Shown in pieces: positions 1-8,587 of a DNA stretch of 64,000 bases. The stretch is from Burkholderia sp. Ax-1719 (GTDB lineage: Bacteria > Pseudomonadota > Gammaproteobacteria > Burkholderiales > Burkholderiaceae). Position numbers and translations under genes: made by a program. The stretch is taken from positions 89,227 to 153,226 of the forward strand of contig NZ_VWWJ01000021.1 in the NCBI RefSeq assembly GCF_011753055.1, written 5' to 3'. The number at the start of each line of letters is the position of its first letter. The first letter of the stretch is position 1. A model generated the notes under the pieces. That model saw only the letters and a list, made by a program, of their open reading frames with translations. It did not search any database and had not been told where the DNA came from.

Positions 1-307
1 AAGGTTGCCATTTGTTGCAAATTGCAATTGCCTTATACGCATTGAATGCGCCGCAACAAGCGCAGGTAAAACATTTCTGCCGAAAAGACCCGCAAATGAC
101 GCCGTATCGCGCCGCCAGGCGGCCTGGTGACGGCGCATCGCGTGCGCCCGGTCAGAGTTACCTGACCCGTCGCCAAAGGTCTCTGATACGTAGGTAATGT
201 TTGATTACAAATTGGTCGCGTCGCCTCGCCCCACGAACCTGGCGCCGGAAACGACGAAGCCCGGTGCAGAGACCGGGCTTCGTCGGATCGGATCGGGATG
301 TCGGACG
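1..307. other. Window edge, no gene recognised
   Basis: No convincing coding frame is seen. The first 90 bases are AT-richer than the rest. The only clear structure is the inverted repeat at 252-284, annotated separately as a terminator. Confidence 0.5.
252..284 (-). terminator. Intrinsic terminator of the 53-aa gene
   Basis: Near-perfect inverted repeat with arms CGACGAAGCCCGGT and ACCGGGCTTCGTCG around a short loop. It lies just downstream of the stop of the small minus-strand gene ending at 308. On the minus strand the stem is followed by a short T run. Confidence 0.7.
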
Positions 308-469
308 CTAGCCGACTTTCACATACGCGAATTCGCGTGAGACGCTCGGCGGCACGTAGGCGCCGCTGATCTGCACGCGTGGCGTGAGACGCTTTTTCTG
401 ATCCCACCAACGGCGACGCTGATGGGGGGTGAGGAACCGCAGATGCTTACGGTAAGCAAAAATGCTCAT
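308..469 (-). CDS. Small basic protein of unknown function, 53 aa
   Basis: A 53-residue product beginning MSIFAYRKHLRFLTPHQRRR, rich in Arg, Lys and Trp, with no signal peptide or membrane segment. The case for a real gene is structural: a strong Shine-Dalgarno GGGAGGT sits six or so bases before the ATG, and a hairpin terminator lies just after the stop. The basic, aromatic composition could suit nucleic-acid or ribosome binding, but that is a guess. It is transcribed away from the EthD gene, with about 690 bp of apparently non-coding DNA between. I do not recognise a family. Confidence 0.6.
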   Translation of the reverse strand: MSIFAYRKHLRFLTPHQRRRWWDQKKRLTPRVQISGAYVPPSVSREFAYVKVG

Positions 470-1159
470 GGTGACCTCCCGAATCGGTGTACCGAAAGGA
501 AACAGCCCAATTGCACGACAGCAACAGAAAAGAGCTGGAAAAACCGCAGTCATGGAAACCATTGTGCGCAGATCGCGCGAGCGCCGAACGCGGTGTAGCG
601 AGATAGCCGCGTGCGCGGGACATAACGTCCGGGACCTGTTCGTCGCACGTTCAACGTGCTGGGCGAACGCGGCAGCGGCGGCCCCTGGCCAGTCACGCTG
701 CGGGTCGAATCGATTGCCCCGGGCATCCATCGCGCGCGCCAGGCGAAATCCCGTTGCTCCGGGTGCCGGCTGCGACCTGCGATCGAGCCCCTTCCATGCG
801 CGCCCACGTTCGCGCAGCAGAACCCGTGCCACGGGTTCGTCATGAATTCTGTCGGCGACAGCCATCCTGTCTTTATTGGGCTGCTGCCGTTGTGCCCTCG
901 CGTCCTTTTTAACCGGACCATGCGCATCGCTTCGGTACGTCAGCGAACACTGCGCGACGCCGAACGTCGGGCGGCCACTGAAACCACTGTAACGGTTTAC
1001 CCGGAAGCCTGTCAGAATCATGTGCGCAAGCCACGGGCAGCCGTCATCCCGCGCCCATCCTGGCGAGGCGTAAGCCGTGGTAATGTGGCAACGGCGCGCA
1101 GGTGCCGGCGCAAGGCGGCACGGGGCGCACGCTTAGGGATTCATCGACGAGAACGCACA
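470..1159. other. 690-bp stretch with no gene recognised
   Basis: Several overlapping open frames exist on both strands, but their translations are Arg/Pro/Ala-rich and have no ribosome-binding sites, as expected of GC-rich shadows. No tRNA or recognisable structured RNA was found. It presumably carries the promoters of the flanking genes. Confidence 0.5.
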
Positions 1160-1480
1160 ATGATCAAGGTCAGCATCCTTTATCCGTATCGGGAAAACGG
1201 CCGGTTCGACAGCGAGTACTACGTGACGCGGCACATGCCGCTCGCCGCGCAACTGTTCGGGGACGCCTGCAAGGGCTGGTCGGTCGACATCGGCATCAAC
1301 GCGGGGCCACCGGGCACGCCGCCGCCCTATGTGGCGACGGGGCACTTCCTGTTTGAAACGCTCGACGCCTTTTACGCGGTGTTCGCCGCGCACGACAAGG
1401 TGCTCATCGACGATATTCCCAACTACACCGACGGCGGCAACGGCACGATCCTCATCAGCGAGATCAAGATCACGGTCTGA
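1160..1480 (+). CDS. EthD family protein (dimeric ferredoxin-like fold), 106 aa
   Basis: The product starts MIKVSILYPYRENGRFDSEYY and has the family pattern of a short strand, then F-D-x-x-Y-Y-x-x-H-M-P-L around residues 15-28, then a repetitive Gly/Pro section and a C-terminal strand ending ISEIKITV. EthD-type proteins are small dimeric alpha+beta barrels; the founding member is needed for ethyl tert-butyl ether degradation, but most chromosomal homologues have no assigned reaction. The ATG is preceded by a weak GAGAA. The gene seems to stand alone, with the YggT gene 87 bp downstream on the same strand. Family call is firm, function unknown. Confidence 0.85.
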   Translation: MIKVSILYPYRENGRFDSEYYVTRHMPLAAQLFGDACKGWSVDIGINAGPPGTPPPYVATGHFLFETLDAFYAVFAAHDKVLIDDIPNYTDGGNGTILISEIKITV

Positions 1481-1567
1481 TCCGCGCGCCGCGAGCCATC
1501 GCACGCGTGCAGGCGCCCAGCGGCGCCACCGCGTACCGTCACTCACCAAAAGAAGGAAAAAACACCG

Positions 1568-2131
1568 ATGTTCGGCGATATCGCCCGTTTTCTGCTCAAC
1601 ACGATCTTCACGTTGTTCGGCGCCGCCCTGCTGATGCGCGCCTGGCTCCAGTTCGTCCGCGTGCCGCCCTATAACCCGGTCACGCACGGCATCCAGCAGG
1701 CCACCAACTGGCTCGTCCTGCCGCTGCGCCGGGTGATTCCGGGCGTACGTGGCGTCGACTGGGCGAGCATCGTGGCCGCGCTGCTTGCGTCGATCGTCTA
1801 CGTGCTGCTGATGGTGTGGCTGGTGGGCGTCGATCCGCTCGGCCTGTTGCCCACGCTGCTGATCGTCGCGGTGCTCACGCTCGTGAAGTGGGCGCTCAAC
1901 CTGCTGATCTGGCTCACCATCCTGATGGCGCTGCTGTCGTGGCTGAACCCGCGCTCGCCCGCCATGCCGGTGTTGTTCCAGGTCACCGCGCCGTTCCTCA
2001 ACCCGCTGCGCCGGATCCTGCCGAACTTCGGCGGCCTCGATCTTTCGCCGATCCTGCTGTTCGTGATCGTGCAGGTGCTGCTGATGGTCGTCACGCGCGC
2101 GGCGGTTTCGCTCACGCTGTTCGGTATCTGA
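1568..2131 (+). CDS. YggT family integral membrane protein, 187 aa
   Basis: Two tandem YGGT-type halves are visible, each with hydrophobic helices separated by a short amphipathic segment: the first around residues 1-95, the second around 100-187. The repeated motif F-L-N-P-L-R-R-I-L-P near residue 140 mirrors W-L-V-L-P-L-R-R-V-I-P near residue 50. Members are inner-membrane proteins, often near pilT, proC or yggS, with proposed roles in osmotic tolerance and membrane organisation; the molecular job is not settled. An AAGAAGG-like Shine-Dalgarno lies about 10 bases before ATG. Confidence 0.9.
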   Translation: MFGDIARFLLNTIFTLFGAALLMRAWLQFVRVPPYNPVTHGIQQATNWLVLPLRRVIPGVRGVDWASIVAALLASIVYVLLMVWLVGVDPLGLLPTLLIVAVLTLVKWALNLLIWLTILMALLSWLNPRSPAMPVLFQVTAPFLNPLRRILPNFGGLDLSPILLFVIVQVLLMVVTRAAVSLTLFGI

Positions 2132-2239
2132 TCCGGGTCTGACCGGGTCTCCGGATCATCGTTTGAATCGCGTCGCCGGGTTTTTCAGATTGCGCGAATT
2201 TGCGCAACCCGGCGAAAAACGCGTAAAATGGCGCGCTCT

Positions 2240-2314
2240 GCGGGCGTCGTATAATGGCCATTACCTCAGCTTCCCAAGCTGATGACGTGGGTTCGATTCC
2301 CATCGCCCGCTCCA
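2240..2314 (+). tRNA. tRNA-Gly(CCC)
   Basis: The acceptor stem GCGGGCG pairs with CGCCCGC. The anticodon stem TCAGC/GCTGA encloses the loop TTCCCAA, giving anticodon CCC. A T-arm with GTTCGATTC is present, and a 3' CCA is encoded at 2312-2314. Translations of both strands give common false ORFs here. Confidence 0.95.
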
Positions 2315-2610
2315 GAATGCCTCGCCGCTCTTCGTCATCGTGACGGAACGGCATCCAGCGCCAAACCGGCTCCCCTCTTTTGCAAAGTTTGCGGTTCTCC
2401 CGCCAGTGCCTTCGCGCGCCCGGCTTTCGGCATGCTTGCGCAGTTCGCTGCGCGTTGCTCGATCGTTGCGCTAGCATCTTGTTTGCGTGGCTCGATCCAG
2501 ACTTGTTCCGATTTAGACCCGCATGATCGGCGCAATCCGATCCTCCGCCAACCACCCGCGTTTTCCCCCTGCGTGCCCGCGCGCAGGCGTCATCGATGGA
2601 ACGATTTTTC
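2315..2610. other. Spacer after tRNA-Gly
   Basis: No integrase, direct repeat of the tRNA 3' end, or other sign of insertion is visible. Open frames running out of the tRNA on either strand are artefacts. Confidence 0.5.
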
Positions 2611-2820
2611 ATGTCCCGCCGCAGTGCGGTTGCGCTCATCGTGAGAGTGCGCACATCACTGCTTGCCCATAACGACGACCAGCCGCCCGCCAACGCCCAG
2701 CGTCAGCAGGAGCGCGTCGCCGCACTCACGCGTCTGCTGTTCGACGTGCGCGCCGGCCGCGTCAGTGTGTTCGAGCTGAAAGATCCGGCGTCGATGCACA
2801 TCACCATCTCGTCGGACTGA
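2611..2820 (+). CDS. Small hypothetical protein, about 69 aa
   Basis: From about position 2640 to the stop the frame has strongly native codon choice (CTG leucines, GC-rich third positions) and reads ...QQERVAALTRLLFDVRAG... then ends MHITISSD. That pattern is not expected of a shadow, since there is no gene on the opposite strand. The start is uncertain: ATG at 2596, ATG at 2611 (GGAA about eight bases upstream) or GTG at 2641. It looks like a helix followed by two strands. It lies 250 bp before trmB on the same strand. No family recognised. Confidence 0.5.
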   Translation: MSRRSAVALIVRVRTSLLAHNDDQPPANAQRQQERVAALTRLLFDVRAGRVSVFELKDPASMHITISSD

Positions 2821-3071
2821 CCCGAAGCGCGGAATAAACCCGGCCCCGCAGCGCGTCAGGCACCGCGTCAGGGGCCACAAGCCGCGCTGTTATAATGAGC
2901 GGTTCGCGGTCGTGTGTGCCTCGCGTGCGCCTGTTAGCGACCTTGCGCGCCTGCGCATGCCGATCTGCCCGAACTTGAGCGGCACATGTCCGCCAGCAGC
3001 GAGTCCCGCCGCAAGCAATGTCTGCCTCTGCGCCAGACGCGGCCCGCTGCCTCTATTTCCCATCCTCGAAG

Positions 3072-3851
3072 ATGAACCACGAACCGAACGATCCGGCGGA
3101 CGACGCTCCCGACGCCGCTGAAATGCCCGCCGCAGCCGACGCTGACCAAACCGCCGAAGAAGGCACGGAAGCCGGCCTGCGCCATCGCCGTATCCGCAGC
3201 TTCGTGACGCGCGCCGGGCGCGTGTCGACAGGCCAGCGCCGCGCGATGGACGAACTCGGGCCGCGCTTCGTCGTGCCCTATGCACCCGAGGCGGCCGACT
3301 TGAGCGCCCTGTTCGGCCGTGAAGCGCCGCGCGTGCTGGAGATCGGTTTCGGCATGGGCGCGAGCACGGCGGAAATTGCCGCATTGCGCCCGAACGACGA
3401 TTTCCTCGGCGTGGAAGTGCACGAGCCGGGCGTCGGCGCGCTGCTCAAGCTGATCGGCGAGCAGGACCTTACGAACATCCGCATCATCCAGCACGACGCC
3501 GTGGAAGTGCTCGAAAACATGATCGCGCCGGACAGCCTCGACGGCGTGCACATCTTCTTCCCCGATCCGTGGCACAAGGCGCGCCATCACAAGCGCCGCC
3601 TGATCCAGCCGAAGTTCGTGCAACTGCTGATCTCGCGCATGAAGCCGGGTGCGTATCTGCATTGCGCGACCGACTGGCAGAACTACGCGGAACAGATGCT
3701 TGAAGTGCTGGGCGGCGAAGCCGCGCTCGAAAACACGGCCGCCGATTACGCGCCGCGCCCCGACTATCGCCCGGTGACGAAGTTCGAGCGCCGCGGTCTG
3801 CGCCTCGGTCATGGCGTGTGGGATCTGGTGTTCAAGCGCCGCGCGGTCTGA
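3072..3851 (+). CDS. trmB: tRNA (guanine-N7-)-methyltransferase TrmB, 259 aa
   Basis: SAM-dependent enzyme that makes m7G46 in the variable loop of tRNAs. The first 50 residues are an acidic Ala/Asp/Glu-rich extension; the catalytic domain follows, with the SAM-binding motif VLEIGFGMGAST at about 88-99 and the TrmB signature FFPDPWHKARHHKRR at about 165-180, continuing into the Lys/Arg track that contacts tRNA. The length with the extension is typical for Burkholderiaceae. I chose ATG 3072; an in-frame start at 3018 would add 18 residues without a ribosome-binding site. A shared terminator separates it from uppP on the other strand. Confidence 0.95.
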   Translation: MNHEPNDPADDAPDAAEMPAAADADQTAEEGTEAGLRHRRIRSFVTRAGRVSTGQRRAMDELGPRFVVPYAPEAADLSALFGREAPRVLEIGFGMGASTAEIAALRPNDDFLGVEVHEPGVGALLKLIGEQDLTNIRIIQHDAVEVLENMIAPDSLDGVHIFFPDPWHKARHHKRRLIQPKFVQLLISRMKPGAYLHCATDWQNYAEQMLEVLGGEAALENTAADYAPRPDYRPVTKFERRGLRLGHGVWDLVFKRRAV

Positions 3852-3878
3852 AATCGGATCAAACGACGCTGACAAAAC

Positions 3879-3907
3879 AAAACGGGCGCCTTCGCGGCGC
3901 CCGTTTT
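3879..3907. terminator. Bidirectional terminator trmB/uppP
   Basis: Hairpin AAAACGGGCGCC-TTCGC-GGCGCCCGTTTT, with A and T flanks that let it serve both converging genes. Confidence 0.9.
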
Positions 3908-3938
3908 GCATTGCTGGATCGAATCGTGAAGGCGAACG

Positions 3939-4829
3939 TCAATCGCCCCAGTCCAGGCCGCCGCTATAACCCACCAGCAGGATCACCAGACCGAACACGA
4001 TGCGATACCACGCGAACGCCGTGAAATCGTGCGAGGCGACATAGCGCAGCAGCCAGCGCACACAGGCGAACGCGCTCACGAAAGCCGCGATAAAACCCAC
4101 GCCGAACAGACCGAACCAGTCCATCGACAGCGTCTGCCAGGTCTTGTGAAGCTCATAGAGCGTCGCGCCGAAGATCACCGGAATCGCGAGGAAGAACGAG
4201 AACTCCGTGGCGACGCGGCGCTCGACGCCAAACAGCATCGCCCCGATGATCGTCGCGCCGGAACGCGACATGCCGGGGATCAGCGCGCAGCACTGCGCAC
4301 AGCCGATCTTGAAGGCGTCGAGCAGCGTGATCTCGTCGAGCGAATTCACGCGGGCGGGCCGCGCCGTGCTGACGGCCACCGTCCCTGCGGCGTTGCCGGC
4401 CGCATTGCTCATCACGCCGCCAGCCGCCCGCATGCGCCCTTCCACCCACAGAATGACCAAACCGCCGAAGACGAGCGCACACGCCACTGGAACCGGCGAA
4501 AACAGCACCGACTTAATCGCTTTCTCGAACATCAGGCCGAGCACGACGGCGGGAATGGTCGCCACGATGACGTTGAGCGCAAAGCGACGCGCATTGGGCC
4601 GCGACGGCAGGCCAGCCACCACGCCGCCAATCTTGCGGCGAAACTCCCAGCACACCGCGAGAATCGCGCCGAACTGGATCACGACGTCGAAGGTCTTTTC
4701 ATACTCGCCGTCGAAGCCGAGCACGCTGCCCGCCACGATCAGATGCCCCGTGCTGGAAACCGGCAGAAATTCCGTCAGCCCTTCGACGATGCCCAGAATC
4801 AGGGCCTTGCACGTCACGATCCAGTCCAT
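3939..4829 (-). CDS. uppP: Undecaprenyl-diphosphatase UppP (BacA), 296 aa
   Basis: Integral membrane phosphatase that recycles undecaprenyl pyrophosphate to the monophosphate carrier used for peptidoglycan and O-antigen; it confers background bacitracin resistance. Diagnostic motifs are EGLTEFLPVSSTGHLI near residues 16-31 and G-M-S-R-S-G-A-T-I in the second half, the two pseudo-symmetric parts of the active site. Seven or eight hydrophobic helices are visible. A roughly 25-residue Ala/Gly insertion (around AAGGVMSNAAGNAAGT, residues 135-160) lengthens it beyond the usual 270-280. Monocistronic by spacing. Confidence 0.95.
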   Translation of the reverse strand: MDWIVTCKALILGIVEGLTEFLPVSSTGHLIVAGSVLGFDGEYEKTFDVVIQFGAILAVCWEFRRKIGGVVAGLPSRPNARRFALNVIVATIPAVVLGLMFEKAIKSVLFSPVPVACALVFGGLVILWVEGRMRAAGGVMSNAAGNAAGTVAVSTARPARVNSLDEITLLDAFKIGCAQCCALIPGMSRSGATIIGAMLFGVERRVATEFSFFLAIPVIFGATLYELHKTWQTLSMDWFGLFGVGFIAAFVSAFACVRWLLRYVASHDFTAFAWYRIVFGLVILLVGYSGGLDWGD

Positions 4830-4880
4830 CCCTGCACCTCGCGATAGTGGCGTCGCGCGTGCCGAGACTAGCTTCTGTCG

Positions 4881-5504
4881 CTATTTCTCGACGATCTGCA
4901 CGCGTATGCCGTTTGTAAGGATGGTGATTGTACCGGGTTCGTAATTCACGCCGGCGAACTGGAGCTGATCGGGCTTGAACGTGTAGACGGGATAGTTGGT
5001 GAGCAACTGGGCGGCGGCCATCGCCGCCACGGCGTTGACCTGCTGCCCGTACGCGGCGGCATTGCCCGCCATATCGACGCTATCGACCGACGGCGAGCGC
5101 AGCACGACCGAGCGGCTGGTCGCGTCGTAGGCCAGTTCGCTCGACAGTGTGAACGCGCCGTTGACGGGCTGCTGCATGAGCGGGCTTTCGAGGTGGGCGT
5201 CGACATGCACGGCCACGCGATTGCGATCGGGCAGCAAGGTGACGACAGGATTGGTCAGCGCGACCTCGAACAACTGCTGCACCGAGCGGTGATACGGGAA
5301 CTTGCGCAGCACCGCATCCTGCACCTGCTGCTGCGAGAACGTGTAGTGATCGGGGATGAACGGGAACGTGCCGCTCGCGCAGGCGCCGAGCGACATCGCC
5401 GCGCCCGCGGCAGCACAGGCCGACAGCAGGAAAGCGCGCCGCGTGGCGCGAGGTGCGTCCGGAGTGCGCGAGAGGTGGGGAGCGCGCGGCGCGCGTCGGA
5501 TCAT
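4881..5504 (-). CDS. DUF1439-type exported lipoprotein, 207 aa
   Basis: The start is set by the strong AAGGAGA eight bases before ATG at 5504. The N-terminus has an Arg-rich segment (TRRAFLLSACAAAGAAMSLGAC, about 20-42) that reads as a twin-arginine-like or lipoprotein signal with the lipobox cysteine around residue 42. The mature part has the periplasmic beta-rich pattern of DUF1439 proteins: an N-terminal YTFSQQQVQDAVLRKFPY, a central V-A-V-H-V-D-A-H-L-E, and C-terminal strands ending IRVQIVEK. Function in the family is unknown. It is about 50 bp upstream of uppP in the same direction, so co-transcription is possible. Confidence 0.75.
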   Translation of the reverse strand: MIRRAPRAPHLSRTPDAPRATRRAFLLSACAAAGAAMSLGACASGTFPFIPDHYTFSQQQVQDAVLRKFPYHRSVQQLFEVALTNPVVTLLPDRNRVAVHVDAHLESPLMQQPVNGAFTLSSELAYDATSRSVVLRSPSVDSVDMAGNAAAYGQQVNAVAAMAAAQLLTNYPVYTFKPDQLQFAGVNYEPGTITILTNGIRVQIVEK

Positions 5505-5544
5505 GCGAAATCTCCTTGAAGAACGGCGATGCTCAACGAGCGCG

Positions 5545-5856
5545 TCAATGCGCACCCCGGGGCGTGGACGGCGGCTGCGTGGCGGCTTCGAGCTGATCGA
5601 GCCAGAACAGCGCCTCTTCGCGCGACGTGCCGCACATCTCGGCCTGCGGTTGCAGTCCGGAGCAGCAGGCGGGCCGCAACGGCGAACCGAATATCTTGCA
5701 CTGCAAGTCCTCGCCTAACTGCGCGCAACGCACGCCGGCGGGCTTGCCATCGGGCATGCCGGGAATCGGCGAGCTGATGGAGGGCGCGATACAGCACGCG
5801 CCGCAGCCGGGGCGGCAGGCGTGCGCGGACGCGCTAGAAGTTGAAGCGGCACTCAC
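5545..5856 (-). CDS. YkgJ family cysteine cluster protein, 103 aa
   Basis: Short soluble protein with the CxxCCxxx cluster CRPGCGACC near residues 13-21 and further cysteines CAQLGEDLQCKIF and PACCSG, the pattern of YkgJ/UPF0153 zinc or Fe-S binding proteins; the biochemical role is unknown. No ATG fits. GTG at 5856 is preceded by CAGGAAG at the right distance, so I place the start there. The longer frame reaching 5988 is Arg-rich and lacks a ribosome-binding site. It ends 40 bp before the DUF1439 gene on the same strand. Confidence 0.8.
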   Translation of the reverse strand: MSAASTSSASAHACRPGCGACCIAPSISSPIPGMPDGKPAGVRCAQLGEDLQCKIFGSPLRPACCSGLQPQAEMCGTSREEALFWLDQLEAATQPPSTPRGAH

Positions 5857-6086
5857 ATCGGCTTCCTGAAACAAAACGGTTGCTGAATCAAAACGACAGC
5901 GCGGCAACAACTTGCGCGGCGCTGCCCGCATTGTGCCACCTCGCGCGCGTCGGCCTGGACTGGCTCTGACTGCGACCTTTTTACACAAACGGTGCGGCCC
6001 ATCGCCCTCTTACACTGGATTCATCCGGCGCTGTCGGAGCCGCCTGCCCGTGCGGCGCCCCCGCGCCTCATCCCAGAGAGCCCCGC

Positions 6087-7472
6087 ATGAGCGACGCCGA
6101 CCTCCTCTTCCGCCCCGACCTGCTCGCGAAGTACGGCGCGAACGGCCCACGGTATACGTCCTATCCGACCGCCCTGCAGTTCCGCGACGATTTCGATCTC
6201 GACCACTACCGGCGCGCGGCCGCCGATCCCGGCGCCGCCGATACCGACCTCTCGCTCTACTTCCACATCCCGTTCTGCGACACCGTCTGCTTCTATTGCG
6301 GCTGCAACAAGATCGCGACAAAAAACCGCGCCCGCGCAAAGCCTTACGTCCAGCAACTCGTGCGAGAAATGGCATTGCAGGCGGCGCTGTTCGACACGAA
6401 GCGCCCCGTATCGCAACTGCACTGGGGCGGCGGCACGCCCACGTTTCTTTCGCTCGACGAAATGAGTACGTTGATGGCGGCCACGCGTGAACATTTCGCG
6501 CTGCAGCCCGAAAGCGAAGCCGAATACTCGATCGAGATCGATCCGCGCGAGGCCTCGGCCGAAACGATCGGCCACCTGCGCAGCCTGGGTTTCAACCGGC
6601 TGAGCCTTGGTGTGCAGGATTTCGATCCGGTCGTGCAGCGTGCCGTCAACCGCGTGCAGCCGCTCGAACTGACCATCGACGTGATGAACGCGGCGCGCGC
6701 GAACGGCTTCGATTCGATCAGCGTCGATCTGATCTACGGGCTGCCGCATCAGGACGTCAAAAGCTTCGGGCGCACACTCGACACGATCCTGCTGCTCGCG
6801 CCCGAGCGCATTTCGGTGTTCGGATACGCGCACATGCCGCAGCTCTTCAAGATGCAGCGGCAAATCGACGCCGCAGCACTGCCGACGCCCGCCACGCGGC
6901 TCGCCCTGCTGCAAAGGGTGGTCGAACAGTTGACCGACGCGGGCTATGTGTACATCGGCATGGATCATTTCGCGCTGCCCACCGACGAACTCGCGCGCGC
7001 CCAGCGGCAGCGCACGCTGCATCGCAACTTCCAGGGCTACAGCACGCGCGCGGACTGCGATCTGATCGGCTTCGGTGCTTCGTCGATCGGCAAGGTCGGC
7101 GATGTGTACGCGCAGAACGCGAAGGATCTGCCTGGCTACGGCGCGGCCATCGACGCCGGGCGGCTGGCAATCTCGCGCGGCGTGCGCCTCACCGCCGACG
7201 ACCGGCTGCGCCGCGACATCATCACCGAGCTGATGTGCAATCTCGAATTGCGTTTCGATGAATTCGAGGCGGCCTATGGGGTGCGCTTTCCAGCGGCCTT
7301 TGCGCCGGAACTGGAGCGGCTGCGCGCCTTCGAAGCGGACGGGCTGATCGCGCGCAGCTCCGACCGGCTGGAGGTGCTGCCCGCCGGGCGCATGTTCGTG
7401 CGCAACATCGCCATGGTGTTCGACCGCTATCTGGGCACGCAGCAGGCAGAGCGCTTTTCGCGCACGATCTGA
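6087..7472 (+). CDS. hemN: Oxygen-independent coproporphyrinogen III oxidase HemN, 461 aa
   Basis: Radical-SAM enzyme that decarboxylates coproporphyrinogen III to protoporphyrinogen IX for haem synthesis when oxygen is low. The Fe-S motif is CDTVCFYCGC at about residues 64-73. It follows FHIPF and precedes the GGGTPTFL SAM-contact motif at about 113-120. Length and the N-terminal tyrosine-rich stretch RYTSYPTALQF match true HemN rather than the shorter HemW. Start ATG 6087 follows CCAGAGAG. It is followed by tRNA-Leu and appears to be a single-gene unit. No clear FNR-type box was found in the 230 bp upstream. Confidence 0.95.
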   Translation: MSDADLLFRPDLLAKYGANGPRYTSYPTALQFRDDFDLDHYRRAAADPGAADTDLSLYFHIPFCDTVCFYCGCNKIATKNRARAKPYVQQLVREMALQAALFDTKRPVSQLHWGGGTPTFLSLDEMSTLMAATREHFALQPESEAEYSIEIDPREASAETIGHLRSLGFNRLSLGVQDFDPVVQRAVNRVQPLELTIDVMNAARANGFDSISVDLIYGLPHQDVKSFGRTLDTILLLAPERISVFGYAHMPQLFKMQRQIDAAALPTPATRLALLQRVVEQLTDAGYVYIGMDHFALPTDELARAQRQRTLHRNFQGYSTRADCDLIGFGASSIGKVGDVYAQNAKDLPGYGAAIDAGRLAISRGVRLTADDRLRRDIITELMCNLELRFDEFEAAYGVRFPAAFAPELERLRAFEADGLIARSSDRLEVLPAGRMFVRNIAMVFDRYLGTQQAERFSRTI

Positions 7473-7554
7473 GCGCAGCTTGCCGAGGCTGCGGTTTTAC
7501 GTCATAATTTACGGCTACTTCGAGCGCCTGTTCTCTAGACGGGTTGCGAGAGCT

Positions 7555-7639
7555 GCCTCGGTGGTGAAATTGGTAGACGCGCCGGACTCAAAATCCGGTT
7601 CCGAAAGGAGTGCCGGTTCGATTCCGGCCCGAGGCACCA
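7555..7639 (+). tRNA. tRNA-Leu(CAA)
   Basis: An 85-base class II tRNA with acceptor GCCTCGG/CCGAGGC, anticodon stem CCGGA/TCCGG and loop CTCAAAA, giving anticodon CAA. It has a long variable arm, T-loop TTCGATT and encoded CCA. Confidence 0.95.
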
Positions 7640-7651
7640 CAAAGAGATTCG

Positions 7652-7690
7652 AGCAAAAAGCCCAGCCCTAACCCGGTTGGGCTTTTTGCT
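7652..7690 (+). terminator. Terminator after tRNA-Leu
   Basis: Long inverted repeat AGCAAAAAGCCCA ... TGGGCTTTTTGCT, with a 13-base loop and a T run within the 3' arm. Confidence 0.9.
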
Positions 7691-7831
7691 TTCTGAGCCT
7701 CGCGAAGCACTTCCAGCGCGCCACGGCACACGATGTATGGACAGGCCGGCGAGGCCTTGCGGGCTTCTGGGGCTACTGCGGATCTACGTGGGTTTTCGGT
7801 TTTCGGCTCTGCGCTCTTCGACTTGAAATTC

Positions 7832-8263
7832 TTAGGCAGCCTTCAGCCAGACTCCTTCCGTGTCCTGGAATATCAGTCGCTCATCGACTTTCCGATCCAG
7901 ATCTGCGACGCGCTCGATCAACTCCTTCAGCTTCACGTTTCCGTCGATTGTTTCTAGATAAATCGCGCGAAACATCCTGTCCGCGGTCTTGGGTATCTTG
8001 CCGCGCTTTTCCCAGAGCGCCACGGTTTGCTCGGACGTTCCAAGCAAATCTGCGGCGCGATGTTGGGACAAATCCAACTCCTTTCTGAGGAAGCGGAATT
8101 CCGCTGCTGTCAGATGGCTTTTGCGTGCCAGCACACGACCAATCTCGCGATGAAGTCCATCTGCGTTTTCGATCGATACGGCTTCCCCGGAAGATGTTTT
8201 TCTGACGGTGTAGCCGTTAGCCAGCCACACGTTTAGCAGTCCGGTCTCTGTGTAGTGGTACAT
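7832..8263 (-). CDS. Xre-family HTH antitoxin/regulator, 143 aa
   Basis: Two parts are visible. Residues 1-30 (MYHYTETGLLNVWLANGY) form a small N-terminal module often seen in antitoxins paired with DUF4258 proteins. Residues about 52-98 form a Cro/CI-like helix-turn-helix (LTAAEFRFLRKELDLSQHRAADLLGTSEQTVALWE). The C-terminal 40 residues (LKELIERVADLDRKVDE) look helical. MqsA-type CxxC zinc motifs are absent. ATG 8263 has GAGAGGAAG just upstream, and the gene begins nine bases after the toxin stop, so the pair is one operon. It likely neutralises the toxin and represses the operon through the palindrome at 8588-8606. Confidence 0.85.
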   Translation of the reverse strand: MYHYTETGLLNVWLANGYTVRKTSSGEAVSIENADGLHREIGRVLARKSHLTAAEFRFLRKELDLSQHRAADLLGTSEQTVALWEKRGKIPKTADRMFRAIYLETIDGNVKLKELIERVADLDRKVDERLIFQDTEGVWLKAA

Positions 8264-8272
8264 GGCTTCCTC

Positions 8273-8536
8273 TCAAAATACAGTGACGACGATGACCCAG
8301 TCGCCGTGTTCATCGCGCTCCAACACCGCCGCCACGTTGACATCGTCGCCCGCACTCCTACGATTCAAAGTGCATTGCCAATGCCCTTTGCTGTTCGTGT
8401 GGGCCGGTTCGGTAACGCTGCCACGTCTGAGGCAATCGTAAATCTGCGTCGGCGTGATTTTTCGCTCGCGCATCCGCTTCTTTGCATGCGGCGAAATGGA
8501 TACGCGCGCCGTATCCTCGGCAGTTTCACGAATCAA
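8273..8536 (-). CDS. DUF4258 domain protein, putative toxin, 87 aa
   Basis: Small protein with the DUF4258 pattern: HAKKRMRERKITPTQIYDCLRRGSV at about 17-41, then three strands ending EHGDWVIVVTVF. DUF4258 proteins resemble RelE/BrnT-fold toxins and commonly sit beside Xre antitoxins; toxicity here is inferred. The only in-frame start near the domain edge is TTG at 8536, because a TAG lies two codons upstream; the next ATG (residue 22) would remove the first helix. A weak start on the toxin and a strong one on the antitoxin suits a toxin-first operon. Confidence 0.75.
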   Translation of the reverse strand: MIRETAEDTARVSISPHAKKRMRERKITPTQIYDCLRRGSVTEPAHTNSKGHWQCTLNRRSAGDDVNVAAVLERDEHGDWVIVVTVF

Positions 8537-8587
8537 CCGCTACAGGTTCACGTCGCTCAATCTGAACGGTATGGACTGGATAGTCAT

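Noticed and set aside
2112..2693. Minus- and plus-strand open frames through tRNA-Gly (for example one containing MGIEPTSSAWEAEVMAIIRR)
   Set aside because: These are classic false translations of a tRNA gene; the tRNA explains the sequence.
7480..7729. Open frames across tRNA-Leu on both strands (for example SVVKLVDAPDSKSGSERSAG)
   Set aside because: Another well-known false protein produced by translating a tRNA-Leu gene.
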